DNA of 64,000 nt from Minwuia thermotolerans (lineage in GTDB: Bacteria > Pseudomonadota > Alphaproteobacteria > Minwuiales > Minwuiaceae). A program made the position numbers and the translations under genes. Below the pieces are notes generated by a model that was not told the DNA's origin, ran no database searches, and worked only from the letters and a program-made list of their open reading frames with translations. Shown piece after piece: positions 34,293 to 43,088 of this stretch; position 1 is the first letter of the stretch; each line of letters starts with the position of its first letter. Where the stretch lies: contig NZ_PIGG01000081.1 in NCBI RefSeq assembly GCF_002924445.1, forward strand, positions 1-64,000, given 5' to 3'.

Positions 34293-35039
34293 ATGGCCGG
34301 AGTTGTGATCGTCACCGGCGGCAGCCGCGGGATCGGCGCCGAGATCTGCCGGCTGGCCGGCAAGGCCGGCTATTCGGTGTGCGTCAACTACCGGAGCGAC
34401 CGCGAGGCCGCCCAGAACGTGGCAGAGCTGGTCGAGGCGGCCGGCGGCAAGGCCATCATCTGCGGCGCAGATGTGGCGCAGGAGGCGGACGTGAAATCCA
34501 TGTTCCGCCTGGTCGACCAGGAACTCGGCACTATCACCGCGCTGGTCAACAACGCCGGCATCGTCGGCAAGGTCGGCAAGGTCGAGGAACTGGACGCCGA
34601 GCGCATAAACCGCATGCTGGCCGTCAACGTGACCGGCGCCTTCCTCTGTGTCCGCGAGGCCGTGCTGCGCATGTCGACCGCCCATGACGGCAAGGGCGGC
34701 GTGATCGTCAACATGTCGTCAGCCGCCGCCCGTCTCGGCTCGCCGGGTGAGTTCATCGACTACGCCGCCTCCAAGGGCGCGATGGATTCCATGACCATCG
34801 GCATGGCGAAGGAACTGGGCGATCAGGGGATTCGCGTGAATGCGATCCGGCCCGGACTGATCGATACCGAGATTCATGCCAGCGCCGGCGCGGCGGACCG
34901 GGTGGAACGGTTCAGGGACAGCGTGCCGATGAAACGCGCCGGCAGCGCCGAGGAGGTGGCGAAGGCCGCGCTCTGGCTGATGTCGGAGGATTCGTCCTAT
35001 GTGAACGGTGCGCTGGTGGACGTGGCGGGAGGACGCTGA
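34293..35039 (+). CDS. SDR family oxidoreductase (glucose/ribitol-type)
   Basis: 248-residue NAD(P)-dependent reductase with all standard motifs: IVTGGSRGIGAEI, NNAG in LVNNAGIVG, catalytic serine in NMSSAAARLG, YAASKGA (YxxxK) and the C-terminal PGLIDTEIH. The ATG at 34293 is preferred because GGGGGAGCG lies directly upstream; the earlier in-frame ATG at 34254 lacks this. It overlaps cysQ by one base. Substrate unknown. Confidence 0.9.
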   Translation: MAGVVIVTGGSRGIGAEICRLAGKAGYSVCVNYRSDREAAQNVAELVEAAGGKAIICGADVAQEADVKSMFRLVDQELGTITALVNNAGIVGKVGKVEELDAERINRMLAVNVTGAFLCVREAVLRMSTAHDGKGGVIVNMSSAAARLGSPGEFIDYAASKGAMDSMTIGMAKELGDQGIRVNAIRPGLIDTEIHASAGAADRVERFRDSVPMKRAGSAEEVAKAALWLMSEDSSYVNGALVDVAGGR

Positions 35040-35830
35040 TGATCATCGACCGGGCCGAACTGGCGCGGCAACTCGCCGACATCACCGAGGAGGCCGGGCG
35101 GCTCATCCTCGACATCTACAACTCCGAATTCGAAACCCGCTCCAAGGACGACAGTTCGCCCGTCACCGACGCCGACGAGAAGGCGGAGGCGCTGATCCTG
35201 GAGCGGCTGGCGGCGCTGGGGACCGGCATTCCCGTGGTCGCCGAGGAAGCCGTTGCCGCCGGCGAGGTGCCGGATATCGCCGGAGGGCGCTTCTTCCTGG
35301 TCGATCCGCTGGACGGCACGAAGGAGTTCATCAACCGCAATGGCGAATTCACGGTCAACATCGCCCTGATCGAGCAGTCCGAGCCGGTGGCGGGCGCGGT
35401 GCACCTGCCGGCGCTGGGCCAGACCTACTGGGGCGCCTGGCCGGGCGCGGCCTGGCGGCGCGCGGTGGGCGGCGAGCCTGAGCCGATCACGGTGCGGCCC
35501 GCCGATCATGACGGTTTCGTCGTGGTCGCCAGCCGCTCCCACCGCGACCAGGCGACAGACGACTATCTGAAGGACGTGCCGGTGCTTGAACTGGTCTCCG
35601 CCGGCTCCTCGCTGAAGCTCTGCCGGGTGGCCGAGGGCCAGGCCGACATGTATCCCCGGCTCGGCCGCACCATGGAATGGGACATCGCCGCGGGCCACGC
35701 CGTTCTGATGGCCGCGGGCGGCAAGATCCAGGTCATCGCGGGCGGCGACGTGCCCGGCGATGTCGGCCAGCCGCTGCGCTACGGCAAACCCGGTTTCGAG
35801 AATCCGTATTTCGTGGCAAGGGGCGGGTGA
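35039..35830 (+). CDS. cysQ: 3'(2'),5'-bisphosphate nucleotidase CysQ
   Basis: 263-residue lithium-sensitive phosphatase of the inositol monophosphatase family that removes the 3' phosphate from PAP, a by-product of PAPS use. Metal-binding motifs are VAEEAVAA (glutamate), FLVDPLDGTKEFINRNGEF and MEWDIAAGHAVL. SSPVTDADEKAE is the N-terminal Asp/Thr motif. It begins at the last base of the SDR gene. It could clear PAP produced by the sulfotransferase-type genes near 57 kb. Confidence 0.93.
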   Translation: MIIDRAELARQLADITEEAGRLILDIYNSEFETRSKDDSSPVTDADEKAEALILERLAALGTGIPVVAEEAVAAGEVPDIAGGRFFLVDPLDGTKEFINRNGEFTVNIALIEQSEPVAGAVHLPALGQTYWGAWPGAAWRRAVGGEPEPITVRPADHDGFVVVASRSHRDQATDDYLKDVPVLELVSAGSSLKLCRVAEGQADMYPRLGRTMEWDIAAGHAVLMAAGGKIQVIAGGDVPGDVGQPLRYGKPGFENPYFVARGG

Positions 35831-35837
35831 CGGCACA

Positions 35838-35872
35838 GGCGGGCTGGGGATGGTCGGGCCGGCCAGCCCGCC
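35838..35872 (+). repeat. REP-like inverted repeat, copy D
   Basis: Perfect 10-bp stem GGCGGGCTGG / CCAGCCCGCC with a 15-base loop GGATGGTCGGGCCGG, just after cysQ. The stem sequence differs from copies A-C at several positions on both arms, but the pairing and loop length are kept. Confidence 0.65.
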
Positions 35873-35977
35873 GTCCTCAATGATCCGTTGACTACCCCGT
35901 CATGCCCGCCTCCTGAAAGGGGTCAGGGGCAGGCTTGGGCATGAATCCGTCCAAAGAAGAGCGACGATGCAGCTCGT

Positions 35978-37267
35978 TCAGATCTGAGCCAGTCCCTGCT
36001 CCAGGTCGGCGATGATGTCATCGACGGTCTCGATGCCGACCGAGAGACGCACCACGTCCGGGCCGGCGCCGGCGGCTTCCTGCTGTTCCTCGGTAAGCTG
36101 GCGGTGCGTGGTCGACGCCGGGTGCAGGATCAGGCTCCGCGTGTCGCCGATATTGGCGAGGTGGGAGAGGATGTTGACGCTCTCCACCAGCTTCACGCCG
36201 GCCTCGAATCCGCCCTTGAGCCCGAAGGTGAACAGCGGCGGCGCGCCGTTGGGCAGGTACTTCTTCTGCAGGGCATGATAGCGGCTGCCGGGCAGGCCGG
36301 CGAAGCTGACCCAGGACACCTTGTCGTGGCCGGCGAGATATTCGGCCACCTTGATCGCGTTCCGGCCGTGGCGCTCCATCCGCAGCGGCAGAGTCTCGAT
36401 GCCCGTGAGCAGCAGGAAGGCGTTGAACGGGCTGAGCGCGGGGCCGAGATCGCGCAGCGCCACCGCGCGGCCATAGGCGGTCAGCGCGAAGCGGCCGAAG
36501 GTCTCGTAGAAGTTGAGCCCGTGATAGGCCTCGCAGGGCGCGGCAATGGCGGGGAATTTTCCGCTCGCCGACCAGTCGAAATCGCCGCTTTCGACGATCA
36601 CGCCGCCCACGGAATTGCCGTGGCCGCCCAGATATTTGGTCGCCGAGTGCACGACCACGTCCGCGCCCCACTCGATCGGACGGCAGCCCCAGGGCGTGGC
36701 GCAGGTGTTGTCCACGATCAGGGGCAGGCCTGCATCATGGGCGATCTTCGCGAAGGCCTCGATATCGGCGATGACGCCGCCCGGGTTCGACGCGCTCTCG
36801 ATGAAGATCGCCTTCGTCCTCTCGTTGATCAGCGGTTTGAAGCTGTCCGGATCGTCGGGGTCGGCGAAGTGGCAGGTCCAGCCCATCTTCTTGAAGCTGA
36901 CCCCGAACTGGGTGATGGAGCCGCCATAGAGCTTGGTCGAGGCGATGAACTCGTCGCCCGGCTCCATGAGCGCGAACATCAGCACCATCTGCGCCGCGTG
37001 GCCCGAAGCGACGGCGAGGCCGGCCGCGCCGCCCTCAAGCGTCGCCACCCGTTCCTCCAGCACCGAGACGGTGGGGTTGGTCAGCCGGGAGTAGATATTG
37101 CCGAAGGTCTGCAGGTTGAACAGGCTCGCCGCCTGGTCGACGTCCTCGAAGACGTAGGAGGTCGTCTGGTAGATCGGCGTCACGCGTGCGCCCGTCGTCG
37201 GATCCGGCGCTGCGCCCGCGTGGATCGCAATGGTCTCGAAGCCGTAGTCGCTCTTCTGTCCGCTCAT
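35978..37267 (-). CDS. metY: O-acetylhomoserine aminocarboxypropyltransferase / sulfhydrylase
   Basis: 429-residue PLP enzyme of the Cys/Met metabolism family that makes homocysteine (or methionine) from O-acetylhomoserine and sulfide (or methanethiol). The start MSGQKSDYGFETIAIHAG is typical. The motif YQTTSYVFEDVDQAASLF, YSRLTNPTVSVLEER, VDNTCATPWGCRP and the PLP lysine in VHSATKYLGGHG are all present. The long length (over 420) favours MetY rather than MetB/MetZ. The start at 37267 has a GGGAGGG upstream. Confidence 0.93.
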   Translation of the reverse strand: MSGQKSDYGFETIAIHAGAAPDPTTGARVTPIYQTTSYVFEDVDQAASLFNLQTFGNIYSRLTNPTVSVLEERVATLEGGAAGLAVASGHAAQMVLMFALMEPGDEFIASTKLYGGSITQFGVSFKKMGWTCHFADPDDPDSFKPLINERTKAIFIESASNPGGVIADIEAFAKIAHDAGLPLIVDNTCATPWGCRPIEWGADVVVHSATKYLGGHGNSVGGVIVESGDFDWSASGKFPAIAAPCEAYHGLNFYETFGRFALTAYGRAVALRDLGPALSPFNAFLLLTGIETLPLRMERHGRNAIKVAEYLAGHDKVSWVSFAGLPGSRYHALQKKYLPNGAPPLFTFGLKGGFEAGVKLVESVNILSHLANIGDTRSLILHPASTTHRQLTEEQQEAAGAGPDVVRLSVGIETVDDIIADLEQGLAQI

Positions 37268-37388
37268 GCCGTCCCTCCCCCGATTGCCGACGCCCGGAGC
37301 ATGGCGGGGCAGGGGGCAAAGCGCAATGCGGCGGGTTCGAACGGGTTTGCCAGACGGCAATTATACTGCGTGGCAAGAAACGCCCCGG

Positions 37389-37934
37389 CTACCCGATATC
37401 GGCGTCGGAATAGGTGTGCAGCGCGTTGTTGAAGCGCGAGAACAGGTTGGCGAGGCCGATCACCTGGGTGAGCGCCACCACGCCGTCATTGCCGAGCCCG
37501 GCATGCAGTTCCGCCAACAGGTCCGCCGGCGCCTTGCCGGGCTTCGAGGCGACGTGCTCCGCGAAGCGCAGCACGGCCTTCTCGAGATCGCTGAAGACGC
37601 CGCTGTCGGCGGAACGGTCGATGTTCTCGATCTTCGCTTGCTCGACGCCCACGTCGCGCGCAGCCGCCGCGTGGTTGGCGACGCAGAGCCTGCAGCCGGC
37701 AAGCTGCGCCGTGCGGAGATAGGCGAGCTCGCGGATCTTCGGGTCCAGCGGGCCGTTGTAGATGACCTCCTTCGCGTAGGTCGCGAAGGCCTCCAGAGCC
37801 TTCGGCTGGGCGGCCATGAAGGCGAAGGAGACGGGCACCTTTGCCCAGTCCCTGCGGAGGCGATCGAGGACGGCGCGCGCCTCCGGCTCCGCGTTGCGCA
37901 GGCTGACGGGTTCGACGATGCGGTCCTGTTTCAT
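37389..37934 (-). CDS. Carboxymuconolactone decarboxylase / AhpD-like protein
   Basis: 181-residue helical protein with the AhpD-type redox motif GCRLCVANHAAAA (CxxC followed by a histidine) after PLDPKIRELAYLRTAQL. Members act as peroxidase partners or decarboxylases; the CxxC favours a thiol-peroxidase role. GGGGAGGAAACC precedes the ATG. No ahpC lies beside it. Confidence 0.88.
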   Translation of the reverse strand: MKQDRIVEPVSLRNAEPEARAVLDRLRRDWAKVPVSFAFMAAQPKALEAFATYAKEVIYNGPLDPKIRELAYLRTAQLAGCRLCVANHAAAARDVGVEQAKIENIDRSADSGVFSDLEKAVLRFAEHVASKPGKAPADLLAELHAGLGNDGVVALTQVIGLANLFSRFNNALHTYSDADIG

Positions 37935-37975
37935 GGCGGTTTCCTCCCCTTGGCCCGCCGCGATGGCGCCGCGGG

Positions 37976-38488
37976 TTACACCCGCCGGCTCCGCCTCGAC
38001 GAGATGACGCCGGTGTTGACGCCCATCCAGCCGATCTCGCCCGAGAGGCGGCCGTACTCGATCTTCGGACAGCGGTTCTGGATCACGGTGAGCCCGGCGG
38101 CGCGGGCCTTCTCCGCCGCGCCGTCATGGCGCACGCCGAGCTGCAGCCAGAGCGTCTTCGCGCCGATGCCGATGGCGTCGTCGGCGATGGGCGGGATGGC
38201 GTCGGAGTTGCGGAAGCAGTCGACCATGTCGATTTCACAGCCGATCCCGGCCAGCGAGGCCACGGCCTTCTCGCCCAGGATCTCGTTGCCGGCCGCAGCC
38301 TCCTTCGGGTTCACCGGGATGACACGGTAGCCCTTCGCCTGCAGGTACTTCATGGCGAAATAGCTGGGCCGGTTCCAGTTGGCCGAGGCGCCGACCATGG
38401 CGATGGTCTTCGTCTCGCGCAGGACGCGGCGGATCTCGTCGTCGGCGTAGATCTCGTCCGGCGGCGCGGGGGCTGCGGTATCGGCCAT
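37976..38488 (-). CDS. CoA-binding domain protein
   Basis: 170-residue Rossmann protein of the CoA_binding_2 (YccU) family: IAMVGASANWNRPSYFAM, GYRVIPVNP, DMVDCFRNSD and LWLQLGVRHDGA. The start at 38488 follows the end of the enoyl-CoA hydratase gene by 4 bases, so they form an operon. Binding of CoA or a nucleotide is predicted by family only. Confidence 0.88.
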   Translation of the reverse strand: MADTAAPAPPDEIYADDEIRRVLRETKTIAMVGASANWNRPSYFAMKYLQAKGYRVIPVNPKEAAAGNEILGEKAVASLAGIGCEIDMVDCFRNSDAIPPIADDAIGIGAKTLWLQLGVRHDGAAEKARAAGLTVIQNRCPKIEYGRLSGEIGWMGVNTGVISSRRSRRV

Positions 38489-38492
38489 GGCC

Positions 38493-39305
38493 TCAGCGGT
38501 CCTCCCACTTGGGCTGGCGCTTGTCGATGAACGCCTGGATGCCCTCGGCGGCGTCGCGCGCGGCCATGTTCTCCACCATGGTGATCGAGGCGTGGTCATA
38601 GGCGCTCTTCAGGTCCGGCTGTTCCAGCTGGTCGTAGAAGGCGCGCTTGCCGACCTTCAGCGTGTAGGAGGACTTGGAGGCGATCTTGCCCGCCATCTCC
38701 ATCACCGCCTCGTCCAGCTTCCCGGCAGGGACGGCGCGGTTGATCAGGCCGAAGCGGACGGCATCGTCGGCGTCCATCATCTCCCCGGTCAGCAGCATTT
38801 CCATGGCGTGCTTGCGCGAGACGTTGCGCGACAGCGCCACCATCGGCGTGTGGCAGAACAGGCCGATATTGACGCCAGGCGTCGCGAAGCGCGCGCCGTC
38901 CTCGGCGATGGCCAGGTCGCAGCTGGCCACCAGCTGGCAGCCGGCGGCGGTGGCGATGCCGTGCACGCGCGCGATCACCGGCTTCGGATGATGGACGATC
39001 GTCTGCATCATGTTGGAGCAGGCGCCGACCAGCTCCTTGATGAACGGCTCGTTGTTCTGGTTGCCGCGCACCTCGCGCAGGTCGTGGCCGGCGCAGAAGC
39101 CGCGGCCGGCGCCGGCGATGACGATGACGCGCACCGACGGGTCGTCGGCCATGCGGTCCAGCTCCTCCTGCAGCCGCGCGATCAGCGGGCGCGACAGGCT
39201 GTTGAAGGCGTTGGGGCGGTTGAGGGTGATCCAGGCGATCCCGTCGCGGTCCTCCCGCAGCAGGATGTCCTCGTTCGGGGTCGCGGCCTCGGCGGCTGCA
39301 CTCAT
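38493..39305 (-). CDS. Enoyl-CoA hydratase/isomerase family protein (ECHDC3-like)
   Basis: 270-residue crotonase-fold protein. The oxyanion-hole segments are GRGFCAGHDLREVR and ATAAGCQLVASCDLAIA. Residues of the FATPGVNIGLFCHTPMVALSR stretch resemble the ECHDC3-type subgroup, in which one of the two catalytic glutamates of the classical hydratase is not obvious. It lies upstream of the CoA-binding gene in the same operon. The exact acyl-CoA substrate is unknown. Confidence 0.88.
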   Translation of the reverse strand: MSAAAEAATPNEDILLREDRDGIAWITLNRPNAFNSLSRPLIARLQEELDRMADDPSVRVIVIAGAGRGFCAGHDLREVRGNQNNEPFIKELVGACSNMMQTIVHHPKPVIARVHGIATAAGCQLVASCDLAIAEDGARFATPGVNIGLFCHTPMVALSRNVSRKHAMEMLLTGEMMDADDAVRFGLINRAVPAGKLDEAVMEMAGKIASKSSYTLKVGKRAFYDQLEQPDLKSAYDHASITMVENMAARDAAEGIQAFIDKRQPKWEDR

Positions 39306-39485
39306 CGGATTCCTCCCAGATCCAGCGTGAACTTGCTCTGCCCCCGATAATAGGGCGGACGGACGCAATTTCACAGTGTCCGTCTGTGATGGAGCCATGC
39401 GCCCGGTTCAGCCCAGCCGCCGCGCCGGTTGCGCCGCCGGGCGCTGCAGCCTATTCGATGGCCAACGCGCCCCGGAGGACAGCCG

Positions 39486-40247
39486 ATGACCGAACCCCGT
39501 CTGCATGTGGACGCCGATCTGGGCGCCGGCGCGGCGGTCGACCTGCCGAAGCACCAGGCGCACTATCTCCGCAATGTCATGCGGCTGGGCGCGGGCGCGG
39601 CGGTGAAGCTGTTCAACGGCCGCGACGGCGAGTGGCGCGCGGCGGTCGACCGGGTCTCGAAGAACAGCATGACGCTGACCGTGGGCGAGCAACTGCGGCC
39701 GCAGGCGGCGGAACCCGACCTCTGGCTGCTCTTCGCGCCGATCAAGGGCCGCCGCATCGATGCTATCGCCGAGAAGGCGTCCGAGCTTGGCTGCGCCGAG
39801 ATTCGGCCCGTGCTGACCGAGCGGACGGTGGTCGCCCGCGTCAATGTCGAACGGCTGCAGGCCAACGCCGTGGAGGCGGCCGAGCAGTGCGAGCGGCTGA
39901 CCCTGCCGGTCGTGCGCGAGCCCGAGCCTCTCGGCGACGCGATCGCCCGCTGGCCGGCGGACCGGCGGCTGCTCTATGCCGACGAGCGCGCCGGCGCCGC
40001 GCCGATAGCGCGTGCGCTGGCGGCGGCTGAGCCGGGCGGCAGATGGGCGGTGCTGATCGGGCCGGAAGGCGGCTTCGCCCCTGCGGAGCAGGACCTGGTC
40101 CGGGCCCTGCCGCAGGCGCTGCCGGTCAGCCTGGGGCCGCGGCTGCTGCGCGCCGACACGGCCTGCTTTGCCGCGCTCGCGCTCTGGCAGGCGCATCTCG
40201 GCGACTGGCGCGACGGCGACGGCGGCCAGAGCGACGATGCGCCCTGA
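39486..40247 (+). CDS. rsmE: 16S rRNA (uracil-1498-N3)-methyltransferase
   Basis: 253-residue SPOUT-class methyltransferase acting on the small ribosomal subunit. Visible: an N-terminal PUA-like part with KHQAHYLRNVMRLGAGAAV, then FAPIKGRRIDAIAEKASELG and the knot region VLIGPEGGFAPAE with SLGPRLLRADTACFAAL. Start at 39486 with GGAGG upstream. Probably cotranscribed with the gshA gene 62 bases downstream. Confidence 0.94.
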   Translation: MTEPRLHVDADLGAGAAVDLPKHQAHYLRNVMRLGAGAAVKLFNGRDGEWRAAVDRVSKNSMTLTVGEQLRPQAAEPDLWLLFAPIKGRRIDAIAEKASELGCAEIRPVLTERTVVARVNVERLQANAVEAAEQCERLTLPVVREPEPLGDAIARWPADRRLLYADERAGAAPIARALAAAEPGGRWAVLIGPEGGFAPAEQDLVRALPQALPVSLGPRLLRADTACFAALALWQAHLGDWRDGDGGQSDDAP

Positions 40248-40309
40248 TTCCTTTTTTCACGAATCCGCCCTAGGTTCGGCGAACCTGGGGAGCCAAGACG
40301 GAGCCATGC

Positions 40310-41695
40310 ATGTCGACCATGATCGATTCGGAGGAGGGGCGAACCCTCTCCACCACCGTGGTCGAGAGCCGCGATCAGCTCGTGGCCTATATCGAGAGCG
40401 GCGTGAAGCCGCGCGAGAACTGGCGCATCGGCACGGAGCACGAGAAGTTCGGTTTCGATCTGGAGACGCTGAAGCCCATTCCCTATGACGGCCCGAAGGG
40501 CGTGAAGGCCATGTTCGACGGCCTGGCCCGATTCGGCTGGGAGCCGATCGTCGAGGGTGGCTATGTCATCGCCCTGCACATGGACGGTCAGACCATCAGC
40601 CTGGAGCCGGGCGGCCAGTTCGAGCTCTCCGGCGCGCCGCTGAAGACGCTGCACGAGACCTGCGCCGAGGTGAACACGCATCTGGCCCAGGTGAAGGAGG
40701 TCGCCGCCGAGATCGGCGTCGGTTTCCTCGGCCTCGGCTTCCACCCGACCGCGCGGCGCGAGGACTTCGACACCATGCCGAAGGCCCGCTACGACATCAT
40801 GAAGGCCTACATGCCGACGAAGGGCAATCTGGGCCTCGACATGATGTACCGCACCTGCACCATCCAGGTGAATCTGGACTTCGGCTCCGAAGCCGACATG
40901 CGCGAGAAGTTCCGGATCGGCATGGCGCTGCAGCCGGTGGCGACGGCGCTGTTCGCCGCCTCGCCGTTCAAGGAGGGCAAGCCCGGGGGGCTGCTCAGCC
41001 TGCGCAGCCAGGTCTGGACCGACACCGATCCGGAGCGCTGCGGCAACCTGCCCTTCGTCTTCGAGGACGGTTTCGGTTTCGAGCGCTATGTCGACTACGC
41101 CCTCGACGTGCCCATGTACTTCATCCACCGCGACGGCAAATACATCAACGCGGCGGGCCAGTCCTTCCGCGACTTCCTCGACGGCCGCCTGCCGGCCCGG
41201 CCCGGCGAGAAGCCGACGATGAAGGACTGGGACAATCACCTGACGACCATCTTCACCGAAGTGCGGATGAAGAAGTTCCTGGAGATGCGCGGCGCCGACG
41301 GCGGCCCCTGGGCCCGGATCTGTGCCCTGCCGGCGCTCTGGGTCGGCCTGCTCTATGACGACCGGGCGCAGAACGCGGCGCTCGATCTGATCAAGGGCTG
41401 GACGCCGGCCGATGTTGACCGGCTGCGCGCGGAGGTGCCGAAGCTGGGTTTCGACGCGCCGAGTCCGGACGGGCGCACCGTGCGCGATCTCGCCGCCGAC
41501 ATGCTGTGCATCGCCGACAAGGGGCTCAGGGCGCGGGCGACCGCCGATTCCATGGGCCAGGACGAGCGCCATTTCCTCGGCACCCTGCGCCAGCTGGTCG
41601 AAGACAACCGCTCGCTGGCCCAGGAACTGCTGCAGAAATACGAAGGCCCCTGGGGCGGCGACATCAACCGCGTGTTCACCGAGTACGCGTACTGA
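40310..41695 (+). CDS. gshA: Glutamate--cysteine ligase (plant/alphaproteobacterial type)
   Basis: 461-residue enzyme for the first step of glutathione synthesis, of the GCS2 type found in alphaproteobacteria and plants. Conserved stretches: WRIGTEHEKFGFD, MDGQTISLEPGGQFELSG, FLGLGFHPTARRED, and MYRTCTIQVNLDFGSE in the active site. The C-terminal GGDINRVFTEYAY is a family ending. No gshB is nearby in the window. Confidence 0.95.
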   Translation: MSTMIDSEEGRTLSTTVVESRDQLVAYIESGVKPRENWRIGTEHEKFGFDLETLKPIPYDGPKGVKAMFDGLARFGWEPIVEGGYVIALHMDGQTISLEPGGQFELSGAPLKTLHETCAEVNTHLAQVKEVAAEIGVGFLGLGFHPTARREDFDTMPKARYDIMKAYMPTKGNLGLDMMYRTCTIQVNLDFGSEADMREKFRIGMALQPVATALFAASPFKEGKPGGLLSLRSQVWTDTDPERCGNLPFVFEDGFGFERYVDYALDVPMYFIHRDGKYINAAGQSFRDFLDGRLPARPGEKPTMKDWDNHLTTIFTEVRMKKFLEMRGADGGPWARICALPALWVGLLYDDRAQNAALDLIKGWTPADVDRLRAEVPKLGFDAPSPDGRTVRDLAADMLCIADKGLRARATADSMGQDERHFLGTLRQLVEDNRSLAQELLQKYEGPWGGDINRVFTEYAY

Positions 41696-41736
41696 GGCCT
41701 TGATTCCGCCGCACCCGGGCCGGATGGTCGGTCCCC

Positions 41737-42495
41737 ATGCGAAACTCGACCTGTCTCATCGCGCTCGGCCTGTTCGTCGCCGTCATGTCGCTGTGGAGCG
41801 CCCAGCGCCACTACGCCGCCCTGGACGAGGGCCACGGCGCGCCGGTGATCGTGGCCGCCGATATCCTCTATCCGCCCGATATCGATGCGGTGACCCGGAA
41901 GCGGATATTCTTCGACACCTTGCGGCCCATCGTCCGCGCCGAGAACGCGCGCATCGCGAAGCTGCGCGGGCGGTTGCTGGCAGCCAGCCAGGCGGGCACA
42001 TCCGGCGGCTGGGTGGAGGAGGCGGCGGCGCGCTACGGCGTGGACTGGACGGGCCGGGAGTGGGGCGAACTGCTCGCCCGCGTCGACACGGTGCCGATCA
42101 CCCTGGTGCTGGCTCAGGCGGCGAAGGAGTCGGGCTGGGGCCAATCCCGCTTCGCGCGGTCGGGCAATAACATGTTCGGCCAGTGGTGTTTCCGGGAGGG
42201 CTGCGGGATGGTCCCATTGCGCCGCGCCTCGGGCAAGGCCCATGAGGTCGCGACCTTCAGCAGCGTCAACCGCTCGGTCCGGGCCTATCTGCACAACATC
42301 AACACCCAGCCCGCCTATGGCGGTCTGCGCGCGGAGCGGGCGCGCCTCCGCGCGGAGCTGGAGGAGCCCACGGGGCTGGCCCTCGCCGGCGGACTGGCGC
42401 GCTATTCGGAACGCGGCCTGGCCTATGTGCGGGAGGTCCGCGACATGATCCGGATGAACCGGCGGCTGATGCTGGCGGCCGCGCCGGCGCACTGA
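41737..42495 (+). CDS. Bax-like glucosaminidase domain protein
   Basis: 252-residue predicted peptidoglycan glycosidase. An N-terminal signal or anchor helix (LIALGLFVAVMSLW) places it outside the cytoplasmic membrane. The glucosaminidase core shows the catalytic glutamate in VLAQAAKESGWGQSRFA (Glu131), then NNMFGQWCFREGCG and VRAYLHNINTQPAY. The family resembles E. coli Bax and FlgJ-type enzymes. 41 bases after gshA. Confidence 0.88.
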   Translation: MRNSTCLIALGLFVAVMSLWSAQRHYAALDEGHGAPVIVAADILYPPDIDAVTRKRIFFDTLRPIVRAENARIAKLRGRLLAASQAGTSGGWVEEAAARYGVDWTGREWGELLARVDTVPITLVLAQAAKESGWGQSRFARSGNNMFGQWCFREGCGMVPLRRASGKAHEVATFSSVNRSVRAYLHNINTQPAYGGLRAERARLRAELEEPTGLALAGGLARYSERGLAYVREVRDMIRMNRRLMLAAAPAH

Positions 42496-42609
42496 TTTCC
42501 GGGACGGTGCGCGGGGATGTGAACCAGCCATGCGTCCGCGCGCTGGGACGCGTGCCACACTAAGGATAGACTGCCCGGCAGTTGTGCAACCGAAACCGGG
42601 GGCGTGGGA

Positions 42610-43023
42610 ATGGGTTCCGATCTGGCGCATGTGGAGGCGCGGTACGACCCGGCGACCGACGTGGTCATGTTCCGCCTCTGGGGACAGACTTCCGCCGCCG
42701 CCATCTTCGAAGCGCTGGAGCGTCATTTCCAGGAGCACCCGACCTGCCGCTTCGCGCTCTGGGATTTCCGCCGCGTCGATCTCAATGCGTTGAGCGTCCC
42801 TGACCTGATGGAAATTTCCCGCCGTGCCGCGGCGGCGGGCGCCGCGCGCCGGCAACCGCGCACAGCGCTGGTGATGCGGGATGAGACCAACTACCTGCTC
42901 GGCAAGGTCTATGACGCGCTGGCCGAAACCGGGCGTTCGCCGATCGAGCACCGCGTCTTCTACCATCTGCCGCCGGCCTTCGCGTGGTTCGGCGTGGAGA
43001 ACGCCTTCGACAAGCCCGGCTGA
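42610..43023 (+). CDS. STAS/SpoIIAA-like small protein (paralog 1 of 3)
   Basis: 137-residue soluble protein. I do not recognise an exact family, but the pattern is that of SpoIIAA-like/STAS folds: two N-terminal beta strands, WDFRRVDLNAL in the centre, then RTALVMRD, LGKVYDALAE and AFAWFGVENAF. Two paralogs lie at 45042 and 45544 with the same order of motifs (WDxRxxD, RTALV, WxGxxxP). The ATG at 42610 is used; a GTG 6 bases upstream is possible. No signal peptide. Function unknown. Confidence 0.75.
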   Translation: MGSDLAHVEARYDPATDVVMFRLWGQTSAAAIFEALERHFQEHPTCRFALWDFRRVDLNALSVPDLMEISRRAAAAGAARRQPRTALVMRDETNYLLGKVYDALAETGRSPIEHRVFYHLPPAFAWFGVENAFDKPG

Positions 43024-43031
43024 CCGGCATG

Positions 43032-43063
43032 AAAAAGGGGCGCCGGGTCGAACCCGACGCCCC
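43032..43063 (-). terminator. Rho-independent terminator of the PRC-barrel gene
   Basis: Read on the minus strand, the hairpin GGGGCGTCGGG-TTCGA-CCCGGCGCCCC (one internal mismatch) is followed by TTTTT. It lies 25 bases past the PRC-barrel gene stop at 43089. Confidence 0.8.
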
Positions 43064-43088
43064 AGGGCTTCACGCCGACTGCGGGTGA

